Source: Microbaculum marinum (GTDB lineage Bacteria > Pseudomonadota > Alphaproteobacteria > Rhizobiales > Tepidamorphaceae). Taken from it: 64,000 nt of DNA. Location: the NCBI RefSeq assembly GCF_042646165.1, contig NZ_JBHRTC010000012.1. One strand, given 5' to 3'. This document shows, one piece after another, positions 24,714 to 32,005 of this stretch. The notes beneath the pieces were generated by a model. The model ran no database searches. It was not told where the DNA came from and worked only from the letters and a program-made list of their open reading frames with translations. Made by a program: the position numbers and the translations under genes. The stretch's first letter is position 1. The number at the start of each line of letters is the position of its first letter.

Positions 24714-24974
24714 TCAGGATGCGCCGGGCTTCGGCGGCGCCGACACCTCCGGATCGAGGAGGCGGTGCAGATGCACGATGAAATACCGCGTCTCGGCGTC
24801 GTCGACAGTGCGCTGGGCGGCGGCCTTCCAGGCGTCGTAGGCCTTCGCATAGTTCGGATAGACGCCGACGATGTCCAGCGTCTCGAGATCCTCGAATTCC
24901 ACCGACTCGATATCGTTCAGCTTCCCGCCGAAGACGAGGTGCAGGAGCTGCCTTTCGGGCTGGGTTCCGGGCAT
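24714..24974 (-). CDS. DUF4170 family protein
   Basis: The 86-residue protein shows the DUF4170 pattern HLVFGGKLNDIESVEFEDLE, IVGVYPNYAKAYDAWKAAAQ and DDAETRYFIVHLHRLLDP. It is soluble and of unknown function, and lies between cysQ and the msbA-like gene as in many Hyphomicrobiales. ATG 24974 is preferred over TTG 24983 because GGAGG is about 9 bases from the ATG and almost touches the TTG. Confidence 0.87.
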   Translation of the reverse strand: MPGTQPERQLLHLVFGGKLNDIESVEFEDLETLDIVGVYPNYAKAYDAWKAAAQRTVDDAETRYFIVHLHRLLDPEVSAPPKPGAS

Positions 24975-24979
24975 ATGGC

Positions 24980-25798
24980 TCAATCCTCCGCTTTCACGAT
25001 GGCTTCGCTACGGACCGCCGCCTCGAGGATCGCCGCGTGCAGGCGCGGCCCCGCGGCGACGAAGGCGGGATGCTTGGTGCTGAGCTGGTTCAGGCGAACG
25101 GGCTCGCCGTACATGTCGGTGACGACGCCGCCGGCCTCGCGCACCAGCAGCAGCGCGGCGGCGAGGTCCCAGTCGGCGCTGTCGGACGTCGCCAGCGCCG
25201 CGTCGGTCTCGCCGGCGGCGACCCGCGCGAGCCGGTGGGCAAGCGACTTCAGGAAGCGCCGGTCGGGCACGAACGCGGCATCGTCGAGGCCGGCCTCCGC
25301 CGCCGCCTTGCGGGAGGCGGCGATCCGGGCGCTGGCCAGCCCCGCCGTATCGGAGACGGCGAGACGCTCGCCGTTGCGCCACGCGCCGCCGCCGGCCCGG
25401 GCGGTCCACAGTTCGTCGCGCACCGGATTGCAGAGGACGCCGGCGACCGGATGCTCGCCCGCCGCGATACCGATGGAGACGACCCATTCGTCGCCGCCGT
25501 CGACGAAGGCGCGGGTCCCGTCGATCGGATCGACGATGAAGGCGCGCACCGCCTTCAGGCGCGAGCCGTCGTCGGGATGCTCCTCCGACAGCCAGCCATA
25601 GGCGGGCCGGGCCGTCCGCAGTTTCTCCATCAGCAGGCGATCGACCGCGATGTCGGCCTCGGTGACCACCGTGTCGTCCGCCTTGTTCCAGCGCCGCGGG
25701 GCCTTCCTGAAGAAGTCGAGCGCCAGGGCGCCGGCCTCCCGGGCGGCTTCGGATATCAGGTCGAGGTCGATGCGATCGGTTTCGGACGCTGTCGGCAC
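24980..25798 (-). CDS. cysQ: 3'(2'),5'-bisphosphate nucleotidase / inositol-monophosphatase family
   Basis: CysQ removes the 3'-phosphate from PAP/PAPS or acts on inositol phosphates with Mg2+. Motifs are DDTVVTEADIAVDR, WLSEEHPDD (metal-binding Glu-Glu), the signature FIVDPIDGTRAFVDG, and SDSADWDLAAALLLVREAGG near the C-terminus. The open frame extends upstream to 26050; the part before GTG 25798 (VPTASETDRIDLD) does not look like the family, so GTG 25798 is proposed as start with low certainty. The stop overlaps the DUF4170 leader, so the cluster is probably read through. The 275 bases to the divergent gene at 26074 would hold both promoters. Confidence 0.85.
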   Translation of the reverse strand: MPTASETDRIDLDLISEAAREAGALALDFFRKAPRRWNKADDTVVTEADIAVDRLLMEKLRTARPAYGWLSEEHPDDGSRLKAVRAFIVDPIDGTRAFVDGGDEWVVSIGIAAGEHPVAGVLCNPVRDELWTARAGGGAWRNGERLAVSDTAGLASARIAASRKAAAEAGLDDAAFVPDRRFLKSLAHRLARVAAGETDAALATSDSADWDLAAALLLVREAGGVVTDMYGEPVRLNQLSTKHPAFVAAGPRLHAAILEAAVRSEAIVKAED

Positions 25799-26073
25799 GG
25801 GTTCGCCTTCTGTGAGGGCCTGGGTCCGCGGCGCCGGCTCGACAAGCCGCAGTTTCGACAGGGCACCGTCGCGGACCGTTTTCGCAGGTGCGAAAGCAGC
25901 CCGCAGGGCTTGTGTAGTGATCGGGGCTGCCGCGTTCAAGTCGGACGGTTCCGGTGACCGAGTTTTAACCGAACCCCTTAAGTCGTTTCCAATCTTTCCC
26001 GGCCAGAGTCCACGGCGTTCGCGGCCACCAGAAAACAAACGGCCGGACACAGAGAATTCACGGGGAGAATTCG

Positions 26074-26661
26074 ATGAGGCGTCAGACCACGGACATCGCC
26101 AGGATGTCCGAGGGAGAGAGCTGCCTGCTGCGGCTCGATCCCTTCCAGTTGCCGGCGCGGGTCACCTTCCACGGGTGGTCCCGCGCCGGAGGCGTGCCGC
26201 AGACCGCGGTCGTCGGGCGCGACGGGGTGATGATCCGGCGCGAGACCAATGCGGGGGCGCCGCTGTACGTGACGGTACCGATCGGATCCTACCGCGGCGT
26301 GCTTCTCAGCGTCCGCGACCGGCGCGGCACAGTTCGGGTCGGCCTCCGCCTGCATCACGCCAACTGCGAACTGGGCGTGCCGCTGTTCGAGGCCGACGAC
26401 ACCGACGACGTGATCGCCGAATGGCAGGCCTGGGGGCGGGCACTCGCCCGGCCGCTGCTGATCGAGACGGCGCTGGGCGAGATATACGAACCCGATGCCC
26501 GCATCGGCGCGGTGGCGGTGAAGCCGCCGCGGGCCCGGCGGGCCAACCGGTTCTTCGAGGAACGCCGGCCGCGTTTCCTGTGCGGGCGCAAGATGGGCGG
26601 GGCGCTGCCCGGGATCGTCCACCGGGAGGACGAGATCATCGCCCGGACCCCGTCGGACTGA
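26074..26661 (+). CDS. Conserved hypothetical protein (DUF6101-like)
   Basis: The 195-residue protein has no signal peptide and is rich in Arg. Blocks include LRLDPFQLPARVTFHGWSRA, PIGSYRGVLLSVRDR, GLRLHHANCELGVPL, DDVIAEWQAWGRALARPLLI and ARRANRFFEERRPRFLCGRK. The pattern fits proteins I associate with DUF6101, found in alphaproteobacteria near cysQ-type genes; the function is unknown. ATG 26074 follows GGGGAG. It is divergent from cysQ and ends six bases before the end of a convergent regulator gene. Confidence 0.7.
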   Translation: MRRQTTDIARMSEGESCLLRLDPFQLPARVTFHGWSRAGGVPQTAVVGRDGVMIRRETNAGAPLYVTVPIGSYRGVLLSVRDRRGTVRVGLRLHHANCELGVPLFEADDTDDVIAEWQAWGRALARPLLIETALGEIYEPDARIGAVAVKPPRARRANRFFEERRPRFLCGRKMGGALPGIVHREDEIIARTPSD

Positions 26662-26667
26662 ACCGAT

Positions 26668-27588
26668 CTAGCCGTAGGCCCGGTTCGGCGCGGCAAATCC
26701 CGACAGCGCCGCGCGGACCGATGCCACATGAATGAGCAGCGCCGCTGCGGCGAATCGGTCGACGGTGTCGCGCAGGGCCGGCGTCGCCGAAATGCCCTCG
26801 CCGCGGGGCCCGGTCCGGGTGATCAGGCCCTGCTGCTCGGCGTCCCGGAGCACCGACAGGACATGGCCGCGCGAGACGGCGAAGCGTTTCGCCATGGCGC
26901 TGATCGTCAGGTCGACAGGGCCGGCAGCGTCCGCGCGGCCCGCCTCGCCGGCAAGCGCAATCGACAGCACGATCATCAACCCGCCGTCGCGCCGGACGAT
27001 CGGCGCGAGCTCGGGAACGTAGTCGGTGACGCGCATTCCGCCCCGGAACATGCCGGCCATGGCGCCGAGCAGGGGGGCGACGAAAGCCGGATCGTCGAGC
27101 CGGTCCTGCGCCGCCGCGCCGTCGTGCCCGAGCAAGCTCAAGGCCTCGAAGAAATGGCGCCAGCGCTCGCGATGAACCGCGAGCAGACGCCCGGTCGGCA
27201 CCAGCCGGCGTACGCGGCGATCCGGCCCCGGCCGATCGGTAATGAAGTCGAACAGCCGCATGATGCCGAGCATCGCCGTGACCCGTCCCGGACTGCACAC
27301 GCCGGTTTCGGCGCAGACCTGCTTCAGGCGCGTCGCCGTGAGACCGCCATCCGCTTCGCCGTTGAAATGCAGGTCGAGAATGAGCAGCCCCATCAGGATC
27401 CGGCCGCGATCGTTCAGCACGCGGTTGACGATCCGGTTGCCGCGGAAATGGCCGACCAGCCCCGTGACGATGCGCCGGCGCGCGGCGGGGAAACGCGGGT
27501 CCGCGCACAGCGCGGCGACCTGATCGGGAGTCGGAGCCCCGAACGACCGTCCCGCCGGACTGGCCGATGTTCCGGACACGGTCATCAT
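26668..27588 (-). CDS. Putative transcription regulator with two winged-helix regions
   Basis: The 306-residue protein has two segments that look like helix-turn-helix/winged domains. The first is at ~80-130 (TATRLKQVCAETGVCSPGRV followed by LFDFITDRPGPDRRVRRLVP) and the second at ~230-270 (LTISAMAKRFAVSRGHVLSV then LRDAEQQGLITRTGP). The second resembles MarR/GntR wings. I do not recognise a named family. No membrane or signal segment is visible. It stands alone, convergent with the DUF6101-like gene. Possible targets are unknown. Confidence 0.6.
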   Translation of the reverse strand: MMTVSGTSASPAGRSFGAPTPDQVAALCADPRFPAARRRIVTGLVGHFRGNRIVNRVLNDRGRILMGLLILDLHFNGEADGGLTATRLKQVCAETGVCSPGRVTAMLGIMRLFDFITDRPGPDRRVRRLVPTGRLLAVHRERWRHFFEALSLLGHDGAAAQDRLDDPAFVAPLLGAMAGMFRGGMRVTDYVPELAPIVRRDGGLMIVLSIALAGEAGRADAAGPVDLTISAMAKRFAVSRGHVLSVLRDAEQQGLITRTGPRGEGISATPALRDTVDRFAAAALLIHVASVRAALSGFAAPNRAYG

Positions 27589-27733
27589 TCGTTCCGGTAT
27601 GGGCCGCCGCGCAGGCTGATGCGATCAATCTTTGACATTGGCCTCGGCGTTCTCACCCTGCACTCTCCGGCGAGGCAATAGCCTATACAGCAGCGGCCTG
27701 TCGCTCGCTTGCTGGAAAACCGGAAGACCGACC

Positions 27734-28033
27734 ATGACCAAACCTTTCCTCGCCGGCATCTGCGCGGCTCTCGCCTCGCTGACGGCCGCGCCCGCCGAGG
27801 CGGCCGTCGTCTACTGCACGTCGCCGGGCCTGCCCGTCGGCTGCGTGGCCAGGCCCGTCGTCCGCGCCGCACCGGTCGTGCAGCCCGGCGGCGTCGGCTC
27901 GGGCATCGGCGTACTGCCCGGCGCGGGCGCCGGCGCGGCCGGTGTCGGGCTTGCTCCCGGCGTGGGCGTCGGCGCACCCGGCGCCGCGCCCGTCAATCTC
28001 GGCGGGCCGGTCAACCGCGCCGGTCGGCGCTGA
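27734..28033 (+). CDS. Small exported Gly/Ala/Val-rich protein
   Basis: This 99-residue product begins with a signal peptide (MTKPFLAGICAALASLTAAP, cleavage after about residue 23) and continues with VVYCTSPGLPVGCVARPVVR, holding two Cys, then a low-complexity Gly/Val/Pro region such as GVGSGIGVLPGAGAGAAGVG. I do not recognise a function; similar small envelope proteins are common in this order. ATG 27734 begins the signal sequence; the in-frame upstream part does not resemble a protein. Confidence 0.6.
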   Translation: MTKPFLAGICAALASLTAAPAEAAVVYCTSPGLPVGCVARPVVRAAPVVQPGGVGSGIGVLPGAGAGAAGVGLAPGVGVGAPGAAPVNLGGPVNRAGRR

Positions 28034-28120
28034 CCGGGGCACATCCGTCCGCCACCGCGAACCGGACGCCGTGGCTTCCACGGCGCCCACCCGATTCTAG
28101 CAACAGGAGAAAGGAAATCC

Positions 28121-28393
28121 ATGCTTCGCTTGTTTCTGACCGCAACCGTATTGCTCACTGCGACGGCAGCCTACGCCGGCCAGCAGGAGGCCGATTCCTG
28201 CGCCGCCGGCCTCAGCGCCGAATCGAAGACGATCTACGACGCCACCGCCCCCCAGGTCAGCGCCTCCACGGACCTGCGCAGCGTCCTCACCGACACGACG
28301 AAGTCGCTGGCAATGTCCGGCAAGGTCAGCCGCGCCAGCGCCAAGAGCTCCGCCGAAGCGGCGGCCAAGTGCCTGGAAATGCTCAAGTCCTGA
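28121..28393 (+). CDS. Small exported protein with two cysteines
   Basis: This 90-residue product has a clear signal peptide (MLRLFLTATVLLTATAAYAG, AYA cleavage) and a short helical mature domain with Cys near both ends (DSCAAGLSAESKTIYDATAP ... AAKCLEMLKS), probably one disulfide. The family looks conserved in alphaproteobacteria but the function is unknown to me. GGAGAAAGGAAATCC precedes ATG 28121. A strong hairpin follows the stop. Confidence 0.72.
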   Translation: MLRLFLTATVLLTATAAYAGQQEADSCAAGLSAESKTIYDATAPQVSASTDLRSVLTDTTKSLAMSGKVSRASAKSSAEAAAKCLEMLKS

Positions 28394-28409
28394 CGGATTT
28401 CCGACCACA

Positions 28410-28440
28410 TGCCGCGCCGGGTGTTCACTCCGGCGCGGCA
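28410..28440 (+). terminator. Strong hairpin, probable terminator
   Basis: Arms TGCCGCGCCGG (28410-28420) and CCGGCGCGGCA (28430-28440) are perfectly complementary with a 9-base loop, 16 bases after the small exported protein. The following DNA is not T-rich. Confidence 0.55.
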
Positions 28441-28499
28441 AGGCCTATTATCGCCGCCGGCTCGAAAGGTTTGGACTGCGGGCGCGACGGCGGCGACAG

Positions 28500-28925
28500 A
28501 TGGCCAGCATCCCCATCACACCCGACATCTCGATAGAAGAGAGCGAAATCGAGGAGAGGTTCGTCCAGGCCTCCGGCCCGGGCGGGCAGAACGTCAACAA
28601 GGTCGCCACGGCCGTGCAGTTGCGGTTCGACGTCGCCCGGTCCTCGTCGCTGCCGGGATATGTCCGCGCACGGCTCAAGACGCTCGCCGGGCGCCGGCTG
28701 ACGAGCGACGGGATCCTGGTGATCGACGCCCGGCGCCACCGCACCCAGGAGCGCAACCGGGAGGACGCCCGCGAGCGCCTGGTGGAGCTGATCCGCGCAG
28801 CGGCGCAGCGGCCGACGCGGCGCATCGCCACGCGGCCGACGCTCGCCTCCAAGAAGCGCCGTCTCGACGCCAAGACGGCCCGCGCCAAGGTGAAGAAGGC
28901 GCGCGGCAAGCCGCAGCTCGACTAG
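28500..28925 (+). CDS. arfB: Alternative ribosome-rescue factor B (peptidyl-tRNA hydrolase, YaeJ/ICT1 type)
   Basis: ArfB hydrolyses peptidyl-tRNA on ribosomes stalled without a stop codon. The 141-residue product has the release-factor-like catalytic domain with ASGPGGQNVNKVATAVQLRF, containing the GGQ motif, and LVIDARRHRTQERNREDA. The basic C-terminal tail (KKRRLDAKTARAKVKKARGK) is the part that threads into the empty mRNA channel. Length is normal. It is an independent gene convergent with a HIT protein gene. Confidence 0.92.
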   Translation: MASIPITPDISIEESEIEERFVQASGPGGQNVNKVATAVQLRFDVARSSSLPGYVRARLKTLAGRRLTSDGILVIDARRHRTQERNREDARERLVELIRAAAQRPTRRIATRPTLASKKRRLDAKTARAKVKKARGKPQLD

Positions 28926-28933
28926 CGGCATCG

Positions 28934-29413
28934 TCACACCGGCATCATGGGCGCCGAACGCGCACCCAGCGTCCTGCGGATGCGGTCGGCGGGCTCGGAC
29001 AGCGCGGCGAATTCCGGCGGATTCGACCAGTCGGCGTCGATGCGGAAGCTGTCGCCGCGATAGCGCGGAAAGACGTGCAGGTGGAAGTGGAAGACTTCCT
29101 GGAACGCCGCCGCGCCGTCCGCCACGAAATAGTTGATGCCCTCGCATTGCAGGCCGGACGACCGCAGGGCGGAGGCAATGTCCTTGCCGGCCTGGAACAC
29201 GGACGCATTCTCGATGAAGGTCAGATCGGCAAGGCTCGCCGCATGGCGTTTCGGCACGATCAGGACGTGGCCGGGCGTCACCGGGTTGATGTCGAGAAAG
29301 GCGGCGACGAGGTCGTTTTCCAGCACGATGTGCGCGGGCGCCCTGCCGGCGACTATCGCGCAGAAGATGCAGTGATGTTCCGGGGGATGTTCGGGGCGGT
29401 TTTCGAGGCTCAT
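28934..29413 (-). CDS. HIT family nucleotide-binding hydrolase/transferase
   Basis: The 159-residue product is a histidine-triad protein: CIFCAIVAGRAPAHIVLEND at the N-terminus with the zinc-type Cys pair, FLDINPVTPGHVLIVPKRHA, and the active-site triad in FHFHLHVFPRY. Members cleave AMP-linked substrates. Substrate is unknown. The start ATG 29413 is used because CIFC follows soon after; the sequence upstream belongs to other frames. It faces arfB tail-to-tail, 8 bases apart. Confidence 0.88.
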   Translation of the reverse strand: MSLENRPEHPPEHHCIFCAIVAGRAPAHIVLENDLVAAFLDINPVTPGHVLIVPKRHAASLADLTFIENASVFQAGKDIASALRSSGLQCEGINYFVADGAAAFQEVFHFHLHVFPRYRGDSFRIDADWSNPPEFAALSEPADRIRRTLGARSAPMMPV

Positions 29414-29652
29414 CTTGCTCTCCGTTGGTCTGCCGGAACGGAGAGGATGCGTCGCCATGCCCCTGCCGTTCCCGGCGGGGGCGTTGGTGGGCGAGACGCT
29501 TAAGTCAGCGCAGGATGGCCCACCGCGACCGACCGGGGGTCGATCACGTCCATGGTCATCATGATGTGCCGCTGCGTGCTCATGTGGCGGGTTTTGACGG
29601 CGAAACGGCGAAAAGTAAAGTTGAAAGTGCCGGACCTGGCGCCCATTCGCGG

Positions 29653-30594
29653 CTAAAGGGCCGAAATCGCCGCATCCGCCACCAGGCCGGCGAACAGGAT
29701 CCAGCCGTAGTCGCGATTGGAGCGGAACAGCCTGAGGCAGCGGGCGGGATCGTCGTAGCGGAAGGTCGCCACCTGCCAGACCATCTGGGCGGCCGCGGCG
29801 AAGAGACCGAGCCAGGCCGGCCAGCCGGCGCCGGCCGCATGGAAGGCAAGACCGAACAGCAGGGTGGCCAGCGCGAAGAACAGGGCGACCATCTCGCGCG
29901 TGCGGCCGCCGAACAGGCGGGCGGTCGAATGGACGCCGATGAGCTCGTCGTCGGCGATGTCCTGATGGGCGTAGATCGTGTCGTAGCCGATCGTCCAGGC
30001 GATGCCGCCGACATAGAGCAACAGCGGCGCCCAGGACAGCGATCCGAATGCCGCCGCCCAGCCCATCAGTGCGCCCCAGTTGAAGGCCAGACCCAGCACG
30101 AACTGCGGCCACCACGTCACCCGCTTCATCAGCGGGTAGACGACGACGATCAGCACCGAGGCGAAGCCGACGCCGACCGCGAACCAATTGAACTGGAGCA
30201 GCACCAGGAGCCCGATCAGGCAGAGCGAGGCCATGAAAACCGCTGCCTGCAGGACGCTCACCTGGCCGGAGGGAATCGGCCGCTTGCGGGTGCGCTCGAC
30301 CTTCGCGTCGATGTCGCGGTCGACGATGTCGTTCCAGACGCAGCCGGCGCCGCGCATCGAGATCGCGCCGACCAGGAACAGGACGATATGCCAGGGGTTC
30401 GGCCATGGCGCGCCGGCGGCGACCGCGGCCAGCGCCGTCGACCACCAGCACGGCCACAGCAGCAGCCACCAGCCGATCGGACGGTCGATGCGGGCCATGC
30501 GCAGGTAGGGCTTCGCCCAGGCCGGCGCGAGGCGGGCGACCCAATGGTCGCGCACCGCGTCGATCGTTGCCGTCGTGTCGGTCCCCTGCGTCAT
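29653..30594 (-). CDS. ubiA: 4-hydroxybenzoate polyprenyltransferase
   Basis: UbiA attaches the polyprenyl tail to 4-hydroxybenzoate in ubiquinone synthesis. The 313-residue integral membrane protein has about eight to nine helices, the first Asp-rich motif GCVWNDIVDRDIDAKVERTR, and the second region YDTIYAHQDIADDELIGVHS, both needed for Mg2+-diphosphate binding. PYLRMARIDRPIGWWLLLWP is a family signature. Its start overlaps by four bases the stop of the upstream acetyltransferase gene (ATGA). The 240 bases after the gene, to the HIT gene, hold nothing I can support. Confidence 0.92.
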   Translation of the reverse strand: MTQGTDTTATIDAVRDHWVARLAPAWAKPYLRMARIDRPIGWWLLLWPCWWSTALAAVAAGAPWPNPWHIVLFLVGAISMRGAGCVWNDIVDRDIDAKVERTRKRPIPSGQVSVLQAAVFMASLCLIGLLVLLQFNWFAVGVGFASVLIVVVYPLMKRVTWWPQFVLGLAFNWGALMGWAAAFGSLSWAPLLLYVGGIAWTIGYDTIYAHQDIADDELIGVHSTARLFGGRTREMVALFFALATLLFGLAFHAAGAGWPAWLGLFAAAAQMVWQVATFRYDDPARCLRLFRSNRDYGWILFAGLVADAAISAL

Positions 30595-31061
30595 GTCGCG
30601 GCGTCGGCGACGAGGGACTTGGTCATCATCCGCGACTTGCGGGTGTGCCAGCCGAGGCGCCGGTAGAGCCGGGCGGCGCCGTCGTTGCCGTCCATCACCT
30701 CCAGGTGCAGCGTCCTGATGCCGTCGTCGCGGGCGACCGCCTGCAGGCGCTCCAGCACGAGCCTGCCGATCCCCAGGCCACGATGGGCCGGCGCCACGTA
30801 GATATCGTCGAGAAATCCGTCGCGGCCGCAGAATTCCAGCGAGAAGCCGTAGCACAGGACCGCGTAGCCGACCGGTTCGTCGCCGTGCCAGACGAGCAGC
30901 GCGCGGCCATACAGCGGGTTGTCGATCAGCGTCCGCAGCGCGGCTTCGTTGTCCGGGCCGTGCGCGTGGCCGTCCTCCTCGCAGAAGGCGTGCATGAAGG
31001 CGGCCAGCGTGTCCCAGTCCTGCTCGCGGCAGTCTGCAAGTGCGATGTCGGGGACGGTCAT
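30591..31061 (-). CDS. GNAT family N-acetyltransferase
   Basis: The 156-residue product has a typical GNAT core: FLDDIYVAPAHRGLGIGRLV contains the acetyl-CoA-binding (R/Q)GxGxG/A loop, and LHLEVMDGNDGAARLYRRLG is the C-terminal Asn-containing segment. The acceptor is unknown. ATG 31061 fits the domain start. The gene overlaps ubiA by four bases, and it is divergent from rsmE with only 79 bases between, which must hold both promoters. Confidence 0.83.
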   Translation of the reverse strand: MTVPDIALADCREQDWDTLAAFMHAFCEEDGHAHGPDNEAALRTLIDNPLYGRALLVWHGDEPVGYAVLCYGFSLEFCGRDGFLDDIYVAPAHRGLGIGRLVLERLQAVARDDGIRTLHLEVMDGNDGAARLYRRLGWHTRKSRMMTKSLVADAAT

Positions 31062-31140
31062 TCGGTGAGACCCGGGGTTTAAGTCGATCGCGGCGGACGT
31101 TAGATGAGGACAAAGCGAAAATCGAGGGACGGATCGCGCC

Positions 31141-31869
31141 TTGAGCAAACCCCCGCGCCTGTATGTCGATGCACCGCTGAGCGGGGCGGGACCGGTTCCG
31201 CTGGCGCAGGAGCAGGCCCACTATCTGCTGACCGTCATGCGCCGGTCGGACGGCGATGCCGTCCTGTTGTTCAACGGCCGCGACGGCGAGTGGCTCGGAG
31301 AAGTCCGGCGCCGCGGCAAGCGGGACGCGCTGGTCGAGGTCAGCGCCCGGACCCGGGAGCAGTCTTCGCCGGTCGACCTCCATTACTGCTTCGCGCCGAT
31401 CAAGAAGGCGCGGCTCGATTTCATCGCTCAGAAGGCGACGGAACTGGGTGCATCAGAACTGCATCCGGTGATCACCCGCCATACGATCACCGAGCGGGTG
31501 AAGACCGACCGCCTGCGCGCCAACGCCGTCGAGGCCGCCGAGCAGTGCGGGGTCCTGTGGGTGCCGGACGTCGCCGAGCCCGTCTCGCTGGAGGGGTTCC
31601 TCGCCGACCGCGACCCGCTTCGCACGCTCGTCTTCTGCGACGAGGCGGCGCCGGTGCAGGATCCCATCGCGGCGCTGAAGGCCGTGCAGCCGGGGCCCCT
31701 GGCCGTGCTGATCGGCCCGGAGGGCGGATTTTCCGAGGAGGAGGCCCAGGCGCTGCGCGCCTCGGTCAATGTCGTGGCGATTTCGCTGGGACCGCGCGTC
31801 ATGCGCGCCGATACCGCCGGCATCGCGGCACTGACCCTGATTCAGGCGGTCCTCGGCGACTGGACCTGA
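31141..31869 (+). CDS. rsmE: 16S rRNA m3U1498 methyltransferase
   Basis: RsmE methylates U1498 of 16S rRNA with SAM. The 242-residue SPOUT-family protein has an N-terminal PUA-like domain (PRLYVDAPL ... GEWLGEVRRRG) and a C-terminal knot with APIKKARLDFIAQKATELGA, VLIGPEGGFSEEEAQ and ISLGPRVMRADTAGIAAL. The start is TTG 31141. gshA follows in the same direction after 136 bases that contain a bulged hairpin. Confidence 0.92.
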   Translation: MSKPPRLYVDAPLSGAGPVPLAQEQAHYLLTVMRRSDGDAVLLFNGRDGEWLGEVRRRGKRDALVEVSARTREQSSPVDLHYCFAPIKKARLDFIAQKATELGASELHPVITRHTITERVKTDRLRANAVEAAEQCGVLWVPDVAEPVSLEGFLADRDPLRTLVFCDEAAPVQDPIAALKAVQPGPLAVLIGPEGGFSEEEAQALRASVNVVAISLGPRVMRADTAGIAALTLIQAVLGDWT

Positions 31870-31913
31870 ACGCCGCGCGGCGGAACAGGGTGGGCGAGCC
31901 GCGCGACCCATCC

Positions 31914-31957
31914 GCGTCAGGAATGGCAGTCATAAGGAAGTGATGATTGCCTGACGC
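31914..31957 (+). promoter_or_regulatory. Bulged hairpin upstream of gshA
   Basis: GCGTCA (31914-31919) pairs with TGACGC (31952-31957); after a 5-base left bulge (GGAAT), GGCAGTCAT (31925-31933) pairs with ATGATTGCC (31943-31951) with one G-U. The loop is AAGGAAGTG. No T tract follows, so this looks less like a terminator for rsmE than a regulatory RNA or DNA site. Confidence 0.4.
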
Positions 31958-32005
31958 GTCACCCTATGTATTGTGCGCATCCCACCCGGCTTTCGAGTTT
32001 CCCCA

